DNA of 64,000 nt, from assembly GCF_004208635.1 (NCBI RefSeq), contig NZ_CP035806.1, positions 496,001 through 560,000 on the forward strand, given 5' to 3'. The notes under the pieces were generated by a model. It saw only the letters and a list, made by a program, of their open reading frames with translations, made no database searches and was not told the origin of the DNA. Shown here piece after piece: positions 1 to 7,438 of the stretch (positions are counted from its first letter, which is position 1; each line of letters begins with the position of its first letter). The translations under genes and the position numbers were made by a program. The stretch is from Leucobacter triazinivorans (GTDB lineage Bacteria; Actinomycetota; Actinomycetes; Actinomycetales; Microbacteriaceae).

Positions 1-558
1 GCGTCGGGCTCGTTCGCGGTCGAGCAGCAGCGGGCCCGCACCGCGATGCCGAGCCGCATCTTCGTCGAGGGCAAGCACGACGCAGAGCTCGTGGAGCAGG
101 TCTGGGGCGCCGATCTGCGCGTCGAGGGCGTGGTGGTCGAGCTGCTGCAGGGAGCCGACAACCTCGAGCAGGTGCTCGCCGAGTTCGGTCCCGGACCGCA
201 GCGCCGCGCGGGAGTGCTGCTCGATCACCTCGTCGCGGGCAGCAAGGAGTCGCGGATCGCGCAGACCATCGAGCGGGGCCCGCACGGCGCGAACGTGCTC
301 ATCGTCGGCCACCCCTTCGTCGACATCTGGCAGGCCGTGAAACCGGAGCGCGTGGGCCTCGAGGCGTGGCCCACGATCCCGCGCAGCATCGAATGGAAGA
401 CCGGGATCTGCCGGGCGCTCGGCTGGCCCGCGGAGGATCCGGCCGACATCGCCGACGCGTGGGCCAGGATTCGGGGCCGCGTGCGCCACTTCCGGGATCT
501 CGAGCCCGAGCTCGTCGGCCGCGTCGAGCACCTCATCGACTTCGTCACGGTCGACTGA
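1..558 (+). CDS. DUF3097 family protein (C-terminal part)
   Basis: The reading frame is open from the first base of the window, so the N-terminus is missing; about 185 residues remain. The sequence (for example RIFVEGKHDAELVEQVWG near the start, then a VGHPFVDIWQAVKP segment) matches the actinobacterial DUF3097 family as I remember it. That family is of unknown biochemical function, and the early VEGKHDAE stretch resembles the acidic motif of Toprim-type folds; the latter is inference. The next gene starts about 100 bases downstream with its own ribosome site, so this is probably the last gene of its unit. Family assignment is fairly sure, function unknown. Confidence 0.8.
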   Translation, partial: ASGSFAVEQQRARTAMPSRIFVEGKHDAELVEQVWGADLRVEGVVVELLQGADNLEQVLAEFGPGPQRRAGVLLDHLVAGSKESRIAQTIERGPHGANVLIVGHPFVDIWQAVKPERVGLEAWPTIPRSIEWKTGICRALGWPAEDPADIADAWARIRGRVRHFRDLEPELVGRVEHLIDFVTVD

Positions 559-659
559 ACCCGCGATCGGCGGATTCCGCACCCGACGCATCGTGCAGTG
601 CGCCGATCGTCCGGGCGGGCGTATCCTGGAATCAGACGTGCGCTACTCGAGGAGGGTTC

Positions 660-1553
660 GTGTCCACACCCGTGTTCCTAGTGATGCCCGAGTGGCAGGG
701 ATCCTCGTCCTCACGCGCCATGCAACTGGCCGAGGGCGCCGGGACCCTGCGCGAGGATCTGCCCGCCTCCGCCACCCGCGAAGTCCCGGTGCCGCTCGAG
801 GCCGGAGACGCGATGGGCACGCCGGTCGCGCGCCTGAGCAGCCTGCTCCGAGCGCGCGCCGCCGCACTCGAGACGCTCGCCGGCGTCGAGGAGGGCGGTG
901 TGCCGGTGATCGTCGGCGGCGACTGCGCCTCGTCGCTTCCCGGGCTCGAGTCCGCCGTGCGCCGGCACGGATCCGAGAGCCTCGCGGTGCTGTGGTTCGA
1001 TGCGCACCCGGACCTGCAGCACCCGAGCACCTCTCCCTCCGGCGCCGCCTCCGGCATGACCCTGCGTCACGCGCTCGGCGACGGCGCGCCGGATCTCGCA
1101 TCGACCGCTCCGATCGATCCCTCGCTGCTGACCCTCATCGGCACGCGCGAGATCGATCCCGAGGAGCAGGATGAGCTGCGGCGGCTGGGGGTGCACGTGC
1201 TCGACCCGCCGACGCGGGCAGGCGGGGCCCCTGCCGCCCCCACCGCGCCCCACACGGGCGAGCTGGCGGCCTCGATCGTCTCCCGCCTCACGAGCTCCGC
1301 GGCGACGCGCGTCTACGTGCACGTCGATCTGGACGTGCTCGATCCGGCCGAGTTCGCAGCCGTGCACCAAGCAGTGCCGTTCGGCCTCGCCGTCGGGCAG
1401 CTGACCGCCGCCATACGAGCAGCGGTCGCCCTACTTCCGCTCGCCGGCGCCTCCATCTGCGAGTTCGCGCCCGCAGACCCGGCCGTCGCCGCCGATGATG
1501 TACCGACGGTACTGCGCATCCTCGCGGCGCTCACCTCCGGCGCCTCCGCATGA
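660..1553 (+). CDS. Arginase/agmatinase-fold protein
   Basis: A 297-residue ureohydrolase-family protein. The GTG start is chosen because AGGAGG lies at 650-655. Visible metal-site motifs are DAHPD (114-118) and HVDLDVLDP (from 221), matching DAHAD and DxDxxDP of arginases. The first motif reads GGDC (86-89) where arginases have GGDH, so one classical manganese ligand is a cysteine. It may therefore be a divergent hydrolase of a guanidino or formimino substrate, or have altered metal use; substrate cannot be read from sequence. Its stop overlaps the next start as ATGA, indicating co-translation with the HExxH protein. Confidence 0.8.
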   Translation: MSTPVFLVMPEWQGSSSSRAMQLAEGAGTLREDLPASATREVPVPLEAGDAMGTPVARLSSLLRARAAALETLAGVEEGGVPVIVGGDCASSLPGLESAVRRHGSESLAVLWFDAHPDLQHPSTSPSGAASGMTLRHALGDGAPDLASTAPIDPSLLTLIGTREIDPEEQDELRRLGVHVLDPPTRAGGAPAAPTAPHTGELAASIVSRLTSSAATRVYVHVDLDVLDPAEFAAVHQAVPFGLAVGQLTAAIRAAVALLPLAGASICEFAPADPAVAADDVPTVLRILAALTSGASA

Positions 1554-2110
1554 GCCGCGGGCAGACGCGGTCGGTGCCGGCAGGATCGGGCGCGGGCGGA
1601 TCGGGCGCGGGCGCATCGGGCGCGGACGGATCGGGCGCGGGCGGATCGGGCGCTCGCGGATCCGGCGCGGCGCAGCGGCGCACCGTCTCCGGGCGCGGGC
1701 GCCCGTGGCCGCTCGCGCGGCTCGGCCACCTCTACGCCACCTGCGTGGGATTCGTCTGGGGCAGCATCTGGAGCACGGGCCGCGTCGAGCGACACCGAGG
1801 GCTCTGGATCTTCCGCGGAATGCCGCGGTGGAGCTTCGGGCGCGGCGGCAGCTGCGTGGGATCCTGCTACCTCACCGACCGCAACACGTCACCGGCGGTG
1901 CTGCGGCACGAGCTGGTGCACCGCGAGCAGTGGCGGCACTACGGTCTGGCGCTGCCGCTGCTCTACCTCCTCGCGGGCCGCGACCCGCTGCGCAACCGCT
2001 TCGAGATCGAAGCAGGTCTCGCCGACGGCGGGTACCTCAAGCGCGCCCGGTCGGGTTCGGCTCGAGTTCGCCGGCGAGCCAGCGATTCCTCCGGCTCAGC
2101 AGACCGGTGA
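1550..2110 (+). CDS. HExxH-motif protein with Gly/Ser-rich N-terminal repeats
   Basis: A 186-residue protein of unknown function. After the start come six 5-residue repeats of the GSGAG type (about residues 12-41), then a conserved-looking domain with GHLYATCVGFVWGSIWSTGR and the sequence RHELVHREQWRHYG. HELVH fits the HExxH zinc-metallopeptidase pattern, but no third ligand is certain. Related actinobacterial proteins are often labelled Fe-S oxidoreductase without evidence. The last 74 bases overlap the convergent SRPBCC gene, so the low-complexity C-terminus may be poorly constrained. It is translationally coupled to the arginase-fold gene upstream. Confidence 0.65.
   Translation: MSRGQTRSVPAGSGAGGSGAGASGADGSGAGGSGARGSGAAQRRTVSGRGRPWPLARLGHLYATCVGFVWGSIWSTGRVERHRGLWIFRGMPRWSFGRGGSCVGSCYLTDRNTSPAVLRHELVHREQWRHYGLALPLLYLLAGRDPLRNRFEIEAGLADGGYLKRARSGSARVRRRASDSSGSADR
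1583..1672 (+). repeat. Six tandem 15-bp repeats inside a coding sequence
   Basis: Six consecutive 15-base units based on ggatcgggcgcgggc cover 1583-1672. The period is a multiple of three, so the frame is kept and the repeat encodes a Gly/Ser/Ala linker. Such a tract can change copy number by replication slippage without frameshifting; that consequence is inference. Confidence 0.9.
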
Positions 2111-2504
2111 GGTAGCGCCTCAGCACCAGGCGGTCCACGAGCCGGCCGAACGGCCCGCACGGGGAGGCGAACTCCACGAGATCGAGCATCAGCGTTCCCG
2201 CGCCAGCCTGCTCGAAGCGGTGCTCATGCCACCACCGCGCGAACGGTCCAGAGATCTGCTCGTCGACGAAGCGATGCGGCGCCTCGTGCTCAGTGATCCT
2301 CGACGTCATGCGCCAGGGCACGCCGAAGTGGGTGGCCCGCCAGGTCACGACGTCTCCCTGCCCCATCTCGCCGCGAATCACGCCGGCGACGGCGCGCTCG
2401 CCCGAGGCGCGCATCGATGCCGTGTGCGCGTCGACCGACAGGCTCAGGGCGAAGCAGGCGGCGGGCGGCGCCGCGATCCTGGTCTCCAGACGGATCACCG
2501 GCAC
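2037..2504 (-). CDS. SRPBCC (START-like) family protein
   Basis: A 155-residue protein that reads like a polyketide-cyclase/START-like ligand-binding domain. It begins MPVIRLETRIAAPPAACFAL (typical first strand and helix) and contains RITEHEAPHRFVDEQISGPF and WWHEHRF, the usual pattern of small proteins annotated SRPBCC. GTG start; the ribosome site is weak. It is convergent with, and overlaps by 74 bases, the HExxH gene. Its ligand is unknown. Confidence 0.75.
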   Translation of the reverse strand: MPVIRLETRIAAPPAACFALSLSVDAHTASMRASGERAVAGVIRGEMGQGDVVTWRATHFGVPWRMTSRITEHEAPHRFVDEQISGPFARWWHEHRFEQAGAGTLMLDLVEFASPCGPFGRLVDRLVLRRYLTGLLSRRNRWLAGELEPNPTGRA

Positions 2505-2556
2505 GGGTTCACGCTCACGATCACGACCTCGCCCTCTCCGCGGCTATTCTGCTGGG

Positions 2557-3465
2557 ATGAACGATAGTGCGCTCCCGGCGGACGACGAATTCCGGTTCCT
2601 GGCAGGCGACGCCGAGCGGGTCGGACGCGCGGCGCCGCTGCCCGTGGTCGAGCGGGTGCGGGCCAGCGTGGGCGAGGGCCGCGTCGTCAGCGGGCTGCGC
2701 TTCGGGGCCCCGGCCGATCCCGAGGTGGTCGCGCTGCATGGCGCGGGTCTCAACGCGCACAGCTTCGATCCGATGCTGCTCGCGCTCGGCGCGCCGGCGC
2801 TCGCCCTCGATCTCCCCGGGCACGGCCGCAGCGACTGGCGCGACGATGCCGACTACCGGCCGCAGCGCCTCGCACCAGACGTCACCGTGGCCATCGAGCG
2901 CTGCTCGCACCGGCCGGTCGCCCTGCTCGGGCACTCGCTCGGCGGGCTCACCGCAGCACTCGTCGCGGCGAGCCGCCCGGCGCTCGTGGGCCGGCTCGTG
3001 GTCGTCGATATCACCCCCGGTGTCTCGCCCTCCGGCGATGCCGGCGCCGTCGCCGAGTTCATCACGGGGCAGCGACACTACGCGACCGTCGACGAGATCG
3101 TGGACCGCGCGATCCGATTCGGTATCGGCAGCGACCGTGCGGCCCTGACGCGCGGCGTCTCGCTCAACACGCGGCGCCGTCCCGACGGACGCATCGAGTG
3201 GACGCATCATCTGGCGCACCTCGATGCGCTGCCTGCGGGCGGTGGCGGGGCCCGACCCTACGCCGAGATCTGGGACGCGCTGCAGTCGCTCGAGATCCCC
3301 GTCTCCCTGATTCGCGCGGACTCGGGAATGCTGAACGACGCACTCGTCGAGGAATGGCGCCGACGCCTGCCGCGCGCCGAGGTCATCACGCTCGCGGGCC
3401 CCCACAACCTGCACGAGGCCGCGCCGACAGCACTCGCCGAGGCGGTGCGGCGGAGCTCGCGCTGA
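2557..3465 (+). CDS. Alpha/beta hydrolase
   Basis: A 302-residue serine hydrolase of the alpha/beta fold. Visible elements are the oxyanion region LHGAGLNAHSFDPML, the LDLPGHGRSDWRDD loop and the nucleophile elbow GHSLGG, with a late HNLHEAAP that supplies a catalytic-type histidine. No signal peptide is seen, so it is cytoplasmic. ATG 2557 is preferred over upstream in-frame starts because the homologous part begins there. The physiological substrate cannot be deduced; esterase or carbon-carbon hydrolase are both possible. Confidence 0.85.
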   Translation: MNDSALPADDEFRFLAGDAERVGRAAPLPVVERVRASVGEGRVVSGLRFGAPADPEVVALHGAGLNAHSFDPMLLALGAPALALDLPGHGRSDWRDDADYRPQRLAPDVTVAIERCSHRPVALLGHSLGGLTAALVAASRPALVGRLVVVDITPGVSPSGDAGAVAEFITGQRHYATVDEIVDRAIRFGIGSDRAALTRGVSLNTRRRPDGRIEWTHHLAHLDALPAGGGGARPYAEIWDALQSLEIPVSLIRADSGMLNDALVEEWRRRLPRAEVITLAGPHNLHEAAPTALAEAVRRSSR

Positions 3466-3856
3466 CGGGATCCCGGCGCGCTGCCGCGCGCTCCCGCACC
3501 GGCCGGCACGCCGCCGCACCGGCCGGCCCACAGCCGCACCGGACCGCACACAGCCGCACCGCGGACCGTCCTGGATAACAACCCTGCAACAAGCGCCGTC
3601 TCGATGCGCGAGCGGTCGCCGCACGCGCGTATCCTCGGCTCAGTGGCCGGGCGGAGATCTCTGCGCCCGCCGCACGCGACACTCCACGGCCCCGGTGCGT
3701 CCGCTTGCGCGGCGATCCGGCCGCTCGTCGATCCGGGCCGTCTCCCGCGTCGCCCGCGCACCGAAGCGCGCCGCCGGCAGCACGAGTCCTGCCGGCCCTT
3801 GCCAACCCGGCTCGCGGCCGCACACCGCGCGCCCGATCCGAGGAGGAATCCCCCGC
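3466..3856. other. 391-base intergenic stretch
   Basis: No gene is supported here. The first part contains short direct repeats (cgcaccggccggc at 3495-3507 and 3515-3527; cagccgcacc at 3531-3540 and 3551-3560). The last part carries the ribosome site AGGAGG at 3841-3846 of the next gene. No clear promoter or terminator was recognised. Confidence 0.6.
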
Positions 3857-5431
3857 GTGTCCGAGCCCCCCGTCCTGCCCGCGCCGCGTGACCAGCGTTC
3901 CGGCCGTTCCAGCCGACCCGGCCACGCCGGCCGCCGGCCGGCTCGGCCGGTCGTGCGGGCGCTCGTCGCCGGCGGAGCGGTGATCGCGGTCCTCGCCGTC
4001 GCCCTTGTGCTGGTCGTGCGCAGCGGGCTCGGCATCGAAGGCAAGCAGCGGATCGCGATCGGCGTGATCCTCGAGCCGACGACTCTCGACATGCGCACGC
4101 CCACCGGGGTGGCGACCGGACAACTGCTCATCGACAACGTCTACCAGGGACTCGTGGGCATCGCCCCGGGGACCGTGTCCCAGCTCGTCCCGGTACTCGC
4201 CGCCGAAATGCCGTCGATCAGCGCCGACGGCAGGGAGTACCGCTTCACACTGAGAACCGGCGTGCGCTTCCATTCCGGCAAGGAGTTGACTGCGGAGGAC
4301 GTGGTCGCCTCGCTGCGCGAGACGGTGACGCCGCAGAACGTCGGCTTCGCCGCCGAGATCTCACGGATCGACGACCGGACCGTGGTGCTGACCCTCGCAG
4401 AGCCGAACTCCGAGGTGCTCTGGCAGCTGGCGAACGAGCCGGGCATGATCCGGGAGGCGGACGCGGGCAACGACCTCGCCGTCTCGGCGGTCGGCACCGG
4501 TCCCTACGCATTCGACCGGTGGCGCCGCGGCGAGTCCCTCACACTCGTCAAGAACCGCGACTACTGGGGCGAACCGGCGAGTCTCGACCGGGTCGCCTTC
4601 CGGTTCCTCCCGGAGGGGCGCGCGGCCGTCGACGCGCTCGAGTCCGGCGAGGTCGACGTGCACACGGCGCTGCATCCCTCGCTGCGCGCCGAATTTGAGA
4701 ACGACCCCGGTTTCGAGCTGCAGCGCGCGGCAGGCGCCGACATCTTCACCCTCGCCTACAACTCGGCGCGGGCCCCGCTCGACGATCTCCGGGTGCGCAC
4801 GGCGCTCAGCCGCGCGATCGACACCCGAGCCATCATCGCCTCGCAGAACGGCGATGGGCGCCCGATCGGCGGTCCGATCACCGAGCTCGAGCCCGGGTTC
4901 GTCGACCTCACCGACATCAACGACTACGATCCCGATTCGGCGCGGCAGCTGCTCGTCGAGGCCGGCCACCCGAATCTGAACCTCACGATCACCGTGCCGA
5001 GCCACTACGATTCGGCGCCGCTCGATCTCCTCCGCAGCCAACTCGCCGACGTGGGTGTCAGCGTCACCGTCAAGCAGCTCGAGTTCCCCCTCTGGCTCGA
5101 GCAGGTCTACACCAATCACGATTACCAGCTCAGCTACGTCGATCACGCCGAGGCGCGCGACCTCTCCGCCTATGCGAACCCGGATTCCTACTTCGGCTAC
5201 GACAGCCGACCCGTGCAATCGCTCTACGCGCGCGCACTCGCCGAGCCGGATTCCGAGGAGCAGGCCAGGCTGCTCGGCGAGGCGGCGCGGAGCGTCGCCG
5301 AGGACGCGCCGGCCAAGTGGCTCTTCAACTACACCCCGACGAACGTCGTCGCCGCGAACGTCACCGGGTTTCCCCGGGTCAACACCAACGCCCGCATCAA
5401 TCTCGAGGGCGTTCGCGTGCACGACCGGTGA
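3857..5431 (+). CDS. ABC transporter substrate-binding protein, oligopeptide/nickel type (SBP_bac_5)
   Basis: A 524-residue extracytoplasmic solute-binding protein. The GTG start follows AGGAGG at 3841-3846. After a basic N-terminus there is one hydrophobic segment (about residues 35-57, VIAVLAVALVLVVRSG) with no lipobox cysteine, so it is probably anchored by an uncleaved helix rather than lipid. The mature part has the cluster-C signature region (YRFTLRTGVRFHSGKELTAEDVVASL) and GTGPYAFDRWRRGESLTLVKNRDYWG, typical of peptide-binding proteins such as DppA or OppA. No permease or ATPase gene is adjacent, so it must share a transporter encoded elsewhere, or act alone. Confidence 0.9.
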   Translation: MSEPPVLPAPRDQRSGRSSRPGHAGRRPARPVVRALVAGGAVIAVLAVALVLVVRSGLGIEGKQRIAIGVILEPTTLDMRTPTGVATGQLLIDNVYQGLVGIAPGTVSQLVPVLAAEMPSISADGREYRFTLRTGVRFHSGKELTAEDVVASLRETVTPQNVGFAAEISRIDDRTVVLTLAEPNSEVLWQLANEPGMIREADAGNDLAVSAVGTGPYAFDRWRRGESLTLVKNRDYWGEPASLDRVAFRFLPEGRAAVDALESGEVDVHTALHPSLRAEFENDPGFELQRAAGADIFTLAYNSARAPLDDLRVRTALSRAIDTRAIIASQNGDGRPIGGPITELEPGFVDLTDINDYDPDSARQLLVEAGHPNLNLTITVPSHYDSAPLDLLRSQLADVGVSVTVKQLEFPLWLEQVYTNHDYQLSYVDHAEARDLSAYANPDSYFGYDSRPVQSLYARALAEPDSEEQARLLGEAARSVAEDAPAKWLFNYTPTNVVAANVTGFPRVNTNARINLEGVRVHDR

Positions 5432-5480
5432 TCGCAGGGTCCGCGTTGCTTCCCGTGCCGCGCCCCGACAAGATGGGGGC

Positions 5481-6206
5481 ATGACCTCTGCTCCCCTGCC
5501 CGTGGACGGAACCTACAACTTGCGCGATCTGGGCGGCTTCCGCGCCGATGGAGGAAGCACGCGACCCGGGACGCTGTTCCGTTCGGATACGCTGGCGCAG
5601 CTCAGCCCGCTGGGACGCGAGCAGTTCGCGGACCTGGGTGTGGTTCGCGTCGTCGATCTCCGGGACGACCGGGAGCGCCTCCGTTCACCGGATATCCTGC
5701 CCGACACCGCAGCGCTCGTCGCGCACCCGATCTTCCCGAGCGCAGAAGCCCATATCGGGCGGCGTCTCGACATCTTCTCCCTGACCGAGCTCATCTACCT
5801 CGAACACGGAGACACGCTCGCCGCAGCGGTGACGATGCTGGCCGAGCCGGGCGCCGGAGGCGCCACGCTGTTTCACTGCACGGCGGGAAAGGATCGCACC
5901 GGTGCCGTCGCAGCCCTCGCTCTGCTGGCGGTCGGGGTGGACCGCGACGACGTGATGCACGACTACGCGGCCTCGGAGGCGCACCTCAGCGGCGAGTGGT
6001 TCGAGACCCACATCCGGCTGCTCCAGGGACTCGACATCGAGGTCACACCGCTGGTCGAGCAGCTGGTGGGACGCACACCGATCGAGGCCATCGACCGTGC
6101 GCTCGCCGCGGTGGAGCGGCTGCACGGGTCGACGCGCGACTACCTGCGGGCGAACGGCGTCGCCGACGACGCGCTGGAGCGGCTGCACGCGCTGCTCGTG
6201 GAGTAG
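5481..6206 (+). CDS. Tyrosine-protein phosphatase (MptpB-like, Y_phosphatase3)
   Basis: A 241-residue phosphatase. The P-loop reads HCTAGKDRTG, with the catalytic Cys and the Lys/Asp typical of the MptpB family that acts on phosphotyrosine and sometimes phosphoinositides. The N-terminal NLRDLGGFRADGG and the RSDTL motif are also characteristic. Cytoplasmic, no signal peptide. It is about 50 bases downstream of the binding-protein gene, on the same strand, but no functional link is evident. It ends before a convergent rsrA, with an 86-base inverted-repeat element between them. Confidence 0.9.
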   Translation: MTSAPLPVDGTYNLRDLGGFRADGGSTRPGTLFRSDTLAQLSPLGREQFADLGVVRVVDLRDDRERLRSPDILPDTAALVAHPIFPSAEAHIGRRLDIFSLTELIYLEHGDTLAAAVTMLAEPGAGGATLFHCTAGKDRTGAVAALALLAVGVDRDDVMHDYAASEAHLSGEWFETHIRLLQGLDIEVTPLVEQLVGRTPIEAIDRALAAVERLHGSTRDYLRANGVADDALERLHALLVE

Positions 6207-6230
6207 CGGCGGGGCGTGAGACGGGTCTGC

Positions 6231-6316
6231 CGCCGAAACCGAGCCGATTGCCTGAGACCGCAGCGATTGTCCCCGCTGAAACGCTCAGCCTCGAGGAAAC
6301 AGCTCGGTTTCGGCGA
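6231..6316. repeat. 86-base dispersed inverted-repeat element, copy 1
   Basis: Perfect 14-base arms cgccgaaaccgagc (6231-6244) and gctcggtttcggcg (6302-6315) enclose a 57-base loop. The element lies between convergent genes, so it could also end transcription from either side. A second copy of exactly the same length lies at 54547-54632; a hand alignment without gaps gives 59 identical positions of 86. Confidence 0.85.
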
Positions 6317-6341
6317 GAGTTCGGACGCCCAGGCGGCTCCG

Positions 6342-6590
6342 TCAGCCCGCCGTGCGCAGGTTCTTGAGAATCGCGTTCCGCAGCTCCTCAGGGGGGCAGT
6401 TGCTGTCGCGCTCGTCCTCGCAGGCGCGCCGCACCACCTCGGTGAGACGGATGCAGACGGTCTCCTCCGTGCGGCAGTCCGGGCACTGCGCGAGGTGCTC
6501 GCGGATCGGCGCCGACTCCTCGGCGCAGAGCTCGCCGCGCAGCAGCTCGTACAGATTGGCCTTCGCCTGGTCGCAACCGCAATCGCTCAT
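6342..6590 (-). CDS. rsrA: Zinc-binding redox anti-sigma factor (RsrA/RshA type)
   Basis: An 82-residue protein that holds the sigma factor inactive under reducing conditions and releases it on thiol oxidation; this is known for RsrA of Streptomyces and RshA of mycobacteria. The ZAS motif is visible as H32-x3-C36-x2-C39 (HLAQCPDC), with C6 and other cysteines upstream at 4 and 22, and further cysteines at 46, 57 and 65. Its start overlaps the sigR stop by 4 bases, the usual coupling of sigma and anti-sigma. Confidence 0.92.
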   Translation of the reverse strand: MSDCGCDQAKANLYELLRGELCAEESAPIREHLAQCPDCRTEETVCIRLTEVVRRACEDERDSNCPPEELRNAILKNLRTAG

Positions 6591-7231
6591 CGCGCGTCCT
6601 CCTCGCTCTTCGTGCTCCGGGCCGATGCCGCCGCCTTCGCCGATTTCGTTCCCGTGTCCTTTCCAACGCCCTGCTCGCTCGCGTATTCCCCGAGCGCCTT
6701 GCGCAGCCTGGCCCGGCCGCGGTGGAGGCGACTCATCACCGTGCCGATGGGCACCTCTGCGATGTCCGCGATCTCCTGGTAGCTGAAGCCCTCGACATCG
6801 GCGAGGTACACGGCCATGCGGAAGTCCTCCGGCAGCGCGTTGAGGGCGTCGGTCACCACGGTCGCGGGCGTGCGGTCGATCGCCTCCGCCTCCGCTGAAC
6901 GGGCCGACGCGGCGGTGGTCGACTCGGCACCGCCCAGCTGCCAGTCCTCGAGATCCTCGACCACCCCGAGATACGGCTCGCGCTGCTTCTTGCGGTAGGT
7001 GTTGATGTAGCTGTTCGTCATGATCCGGTACAGCCAGGCCTTGAGATTCGTGCCCTCGGTGAACGAGGCGAACGCCGAGTACGCCTTGAGGAAGGTCTCT
7101 TGCACCAGATCCTGCGCGTCCTGAGGATTGCGCGTCATCTTCATGGCCGCGCCGTACAGCTGATCGAGCAGCGGCAGCGCCTCCTCGGAGAAGCGCTGTT
7201 CCAGTCTGGCCTGCGCCGCGGTATCACTCAC
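6587..7231 (-). CDS. sigR: ECF-type sigma factor SigR/SigH
   Basis: A 214-residue group-4 sigma factor. Region 2 is at about residues 20-85 ([37 protein letters not shown]) and region 4 at about 125-180 ([23 protein letters not shown]). Such factors direct the thiol-oxidative and heat stress regulon. GTG start with AGGATCGGAG just upstream. The C-terminus has about 30 extra Lys/Ser/Ala-rich residues. Placement beside rsrA, and divergent from aroA-rsgA, matches the sigH locus of mycobacteria. Confidence 0.93.
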   Translation of the reverse strand: MSDTAAQARLEQRFSEEALPLLDQLYGAAMKMTRNPQDAQDLVQETFLKAYSAFASFTEGTNLKAWLYRIMTNSYINTYRKKQREPYLGVVEDLEDWQLGGAESTTAASARSAEAEAIDRTPATVVTDALNALPEDFRMAVYLADVEGFSYQEIADIAEVPIGTVMSRLHRGRARLRKALGEYASEQGVGKDTGTKSAKAAASARSTKSEEDAR

Positions 7232-7327
7232 ACTCCGATCCTATTCCCCCTTCTTCCCTTCACGATTCATCCTCCCGATCCCAGCCCCGAGCGCCGGCTC
7301 GAGCGCCCGCCCGAGCGCCCAACCTCT

Positions 7328-7388
7328 CTTTGCGCGCCAGTAGTCGCTACCTCACCGAGGTCTTGCCGACAACTACTGACGCGCGAAG
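7328..7388. repeat. 61-base dispersed inverted-repeat element, copy 1
   Basis: Arms of 17 bases (7328-7344 and 7372-7388) pair with two mismatches around a 27-base loop. The loop itself contains an inner hairpin, acctc-acc-gaggt. The element lies between the divergent sigR and aroA. A second 61-base copy, with the same right arm core actgacgcgcgaag, is at 35802-35862. Confidence 0.8.
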
Positions 7389-7438
7389 AGTAGGGGCGAG
7401 CTCGGCAGGCGCGAGCAGCGGCGGGTAGACTCGAGCTG

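Noticed and set aside
7232..7327. A SigR-type autoregulatory promoter (GGAAT...GTT) before sigR
   Set aside because: GGAAT-like words are present, but none has a partner at the right spacing upstream of the start.
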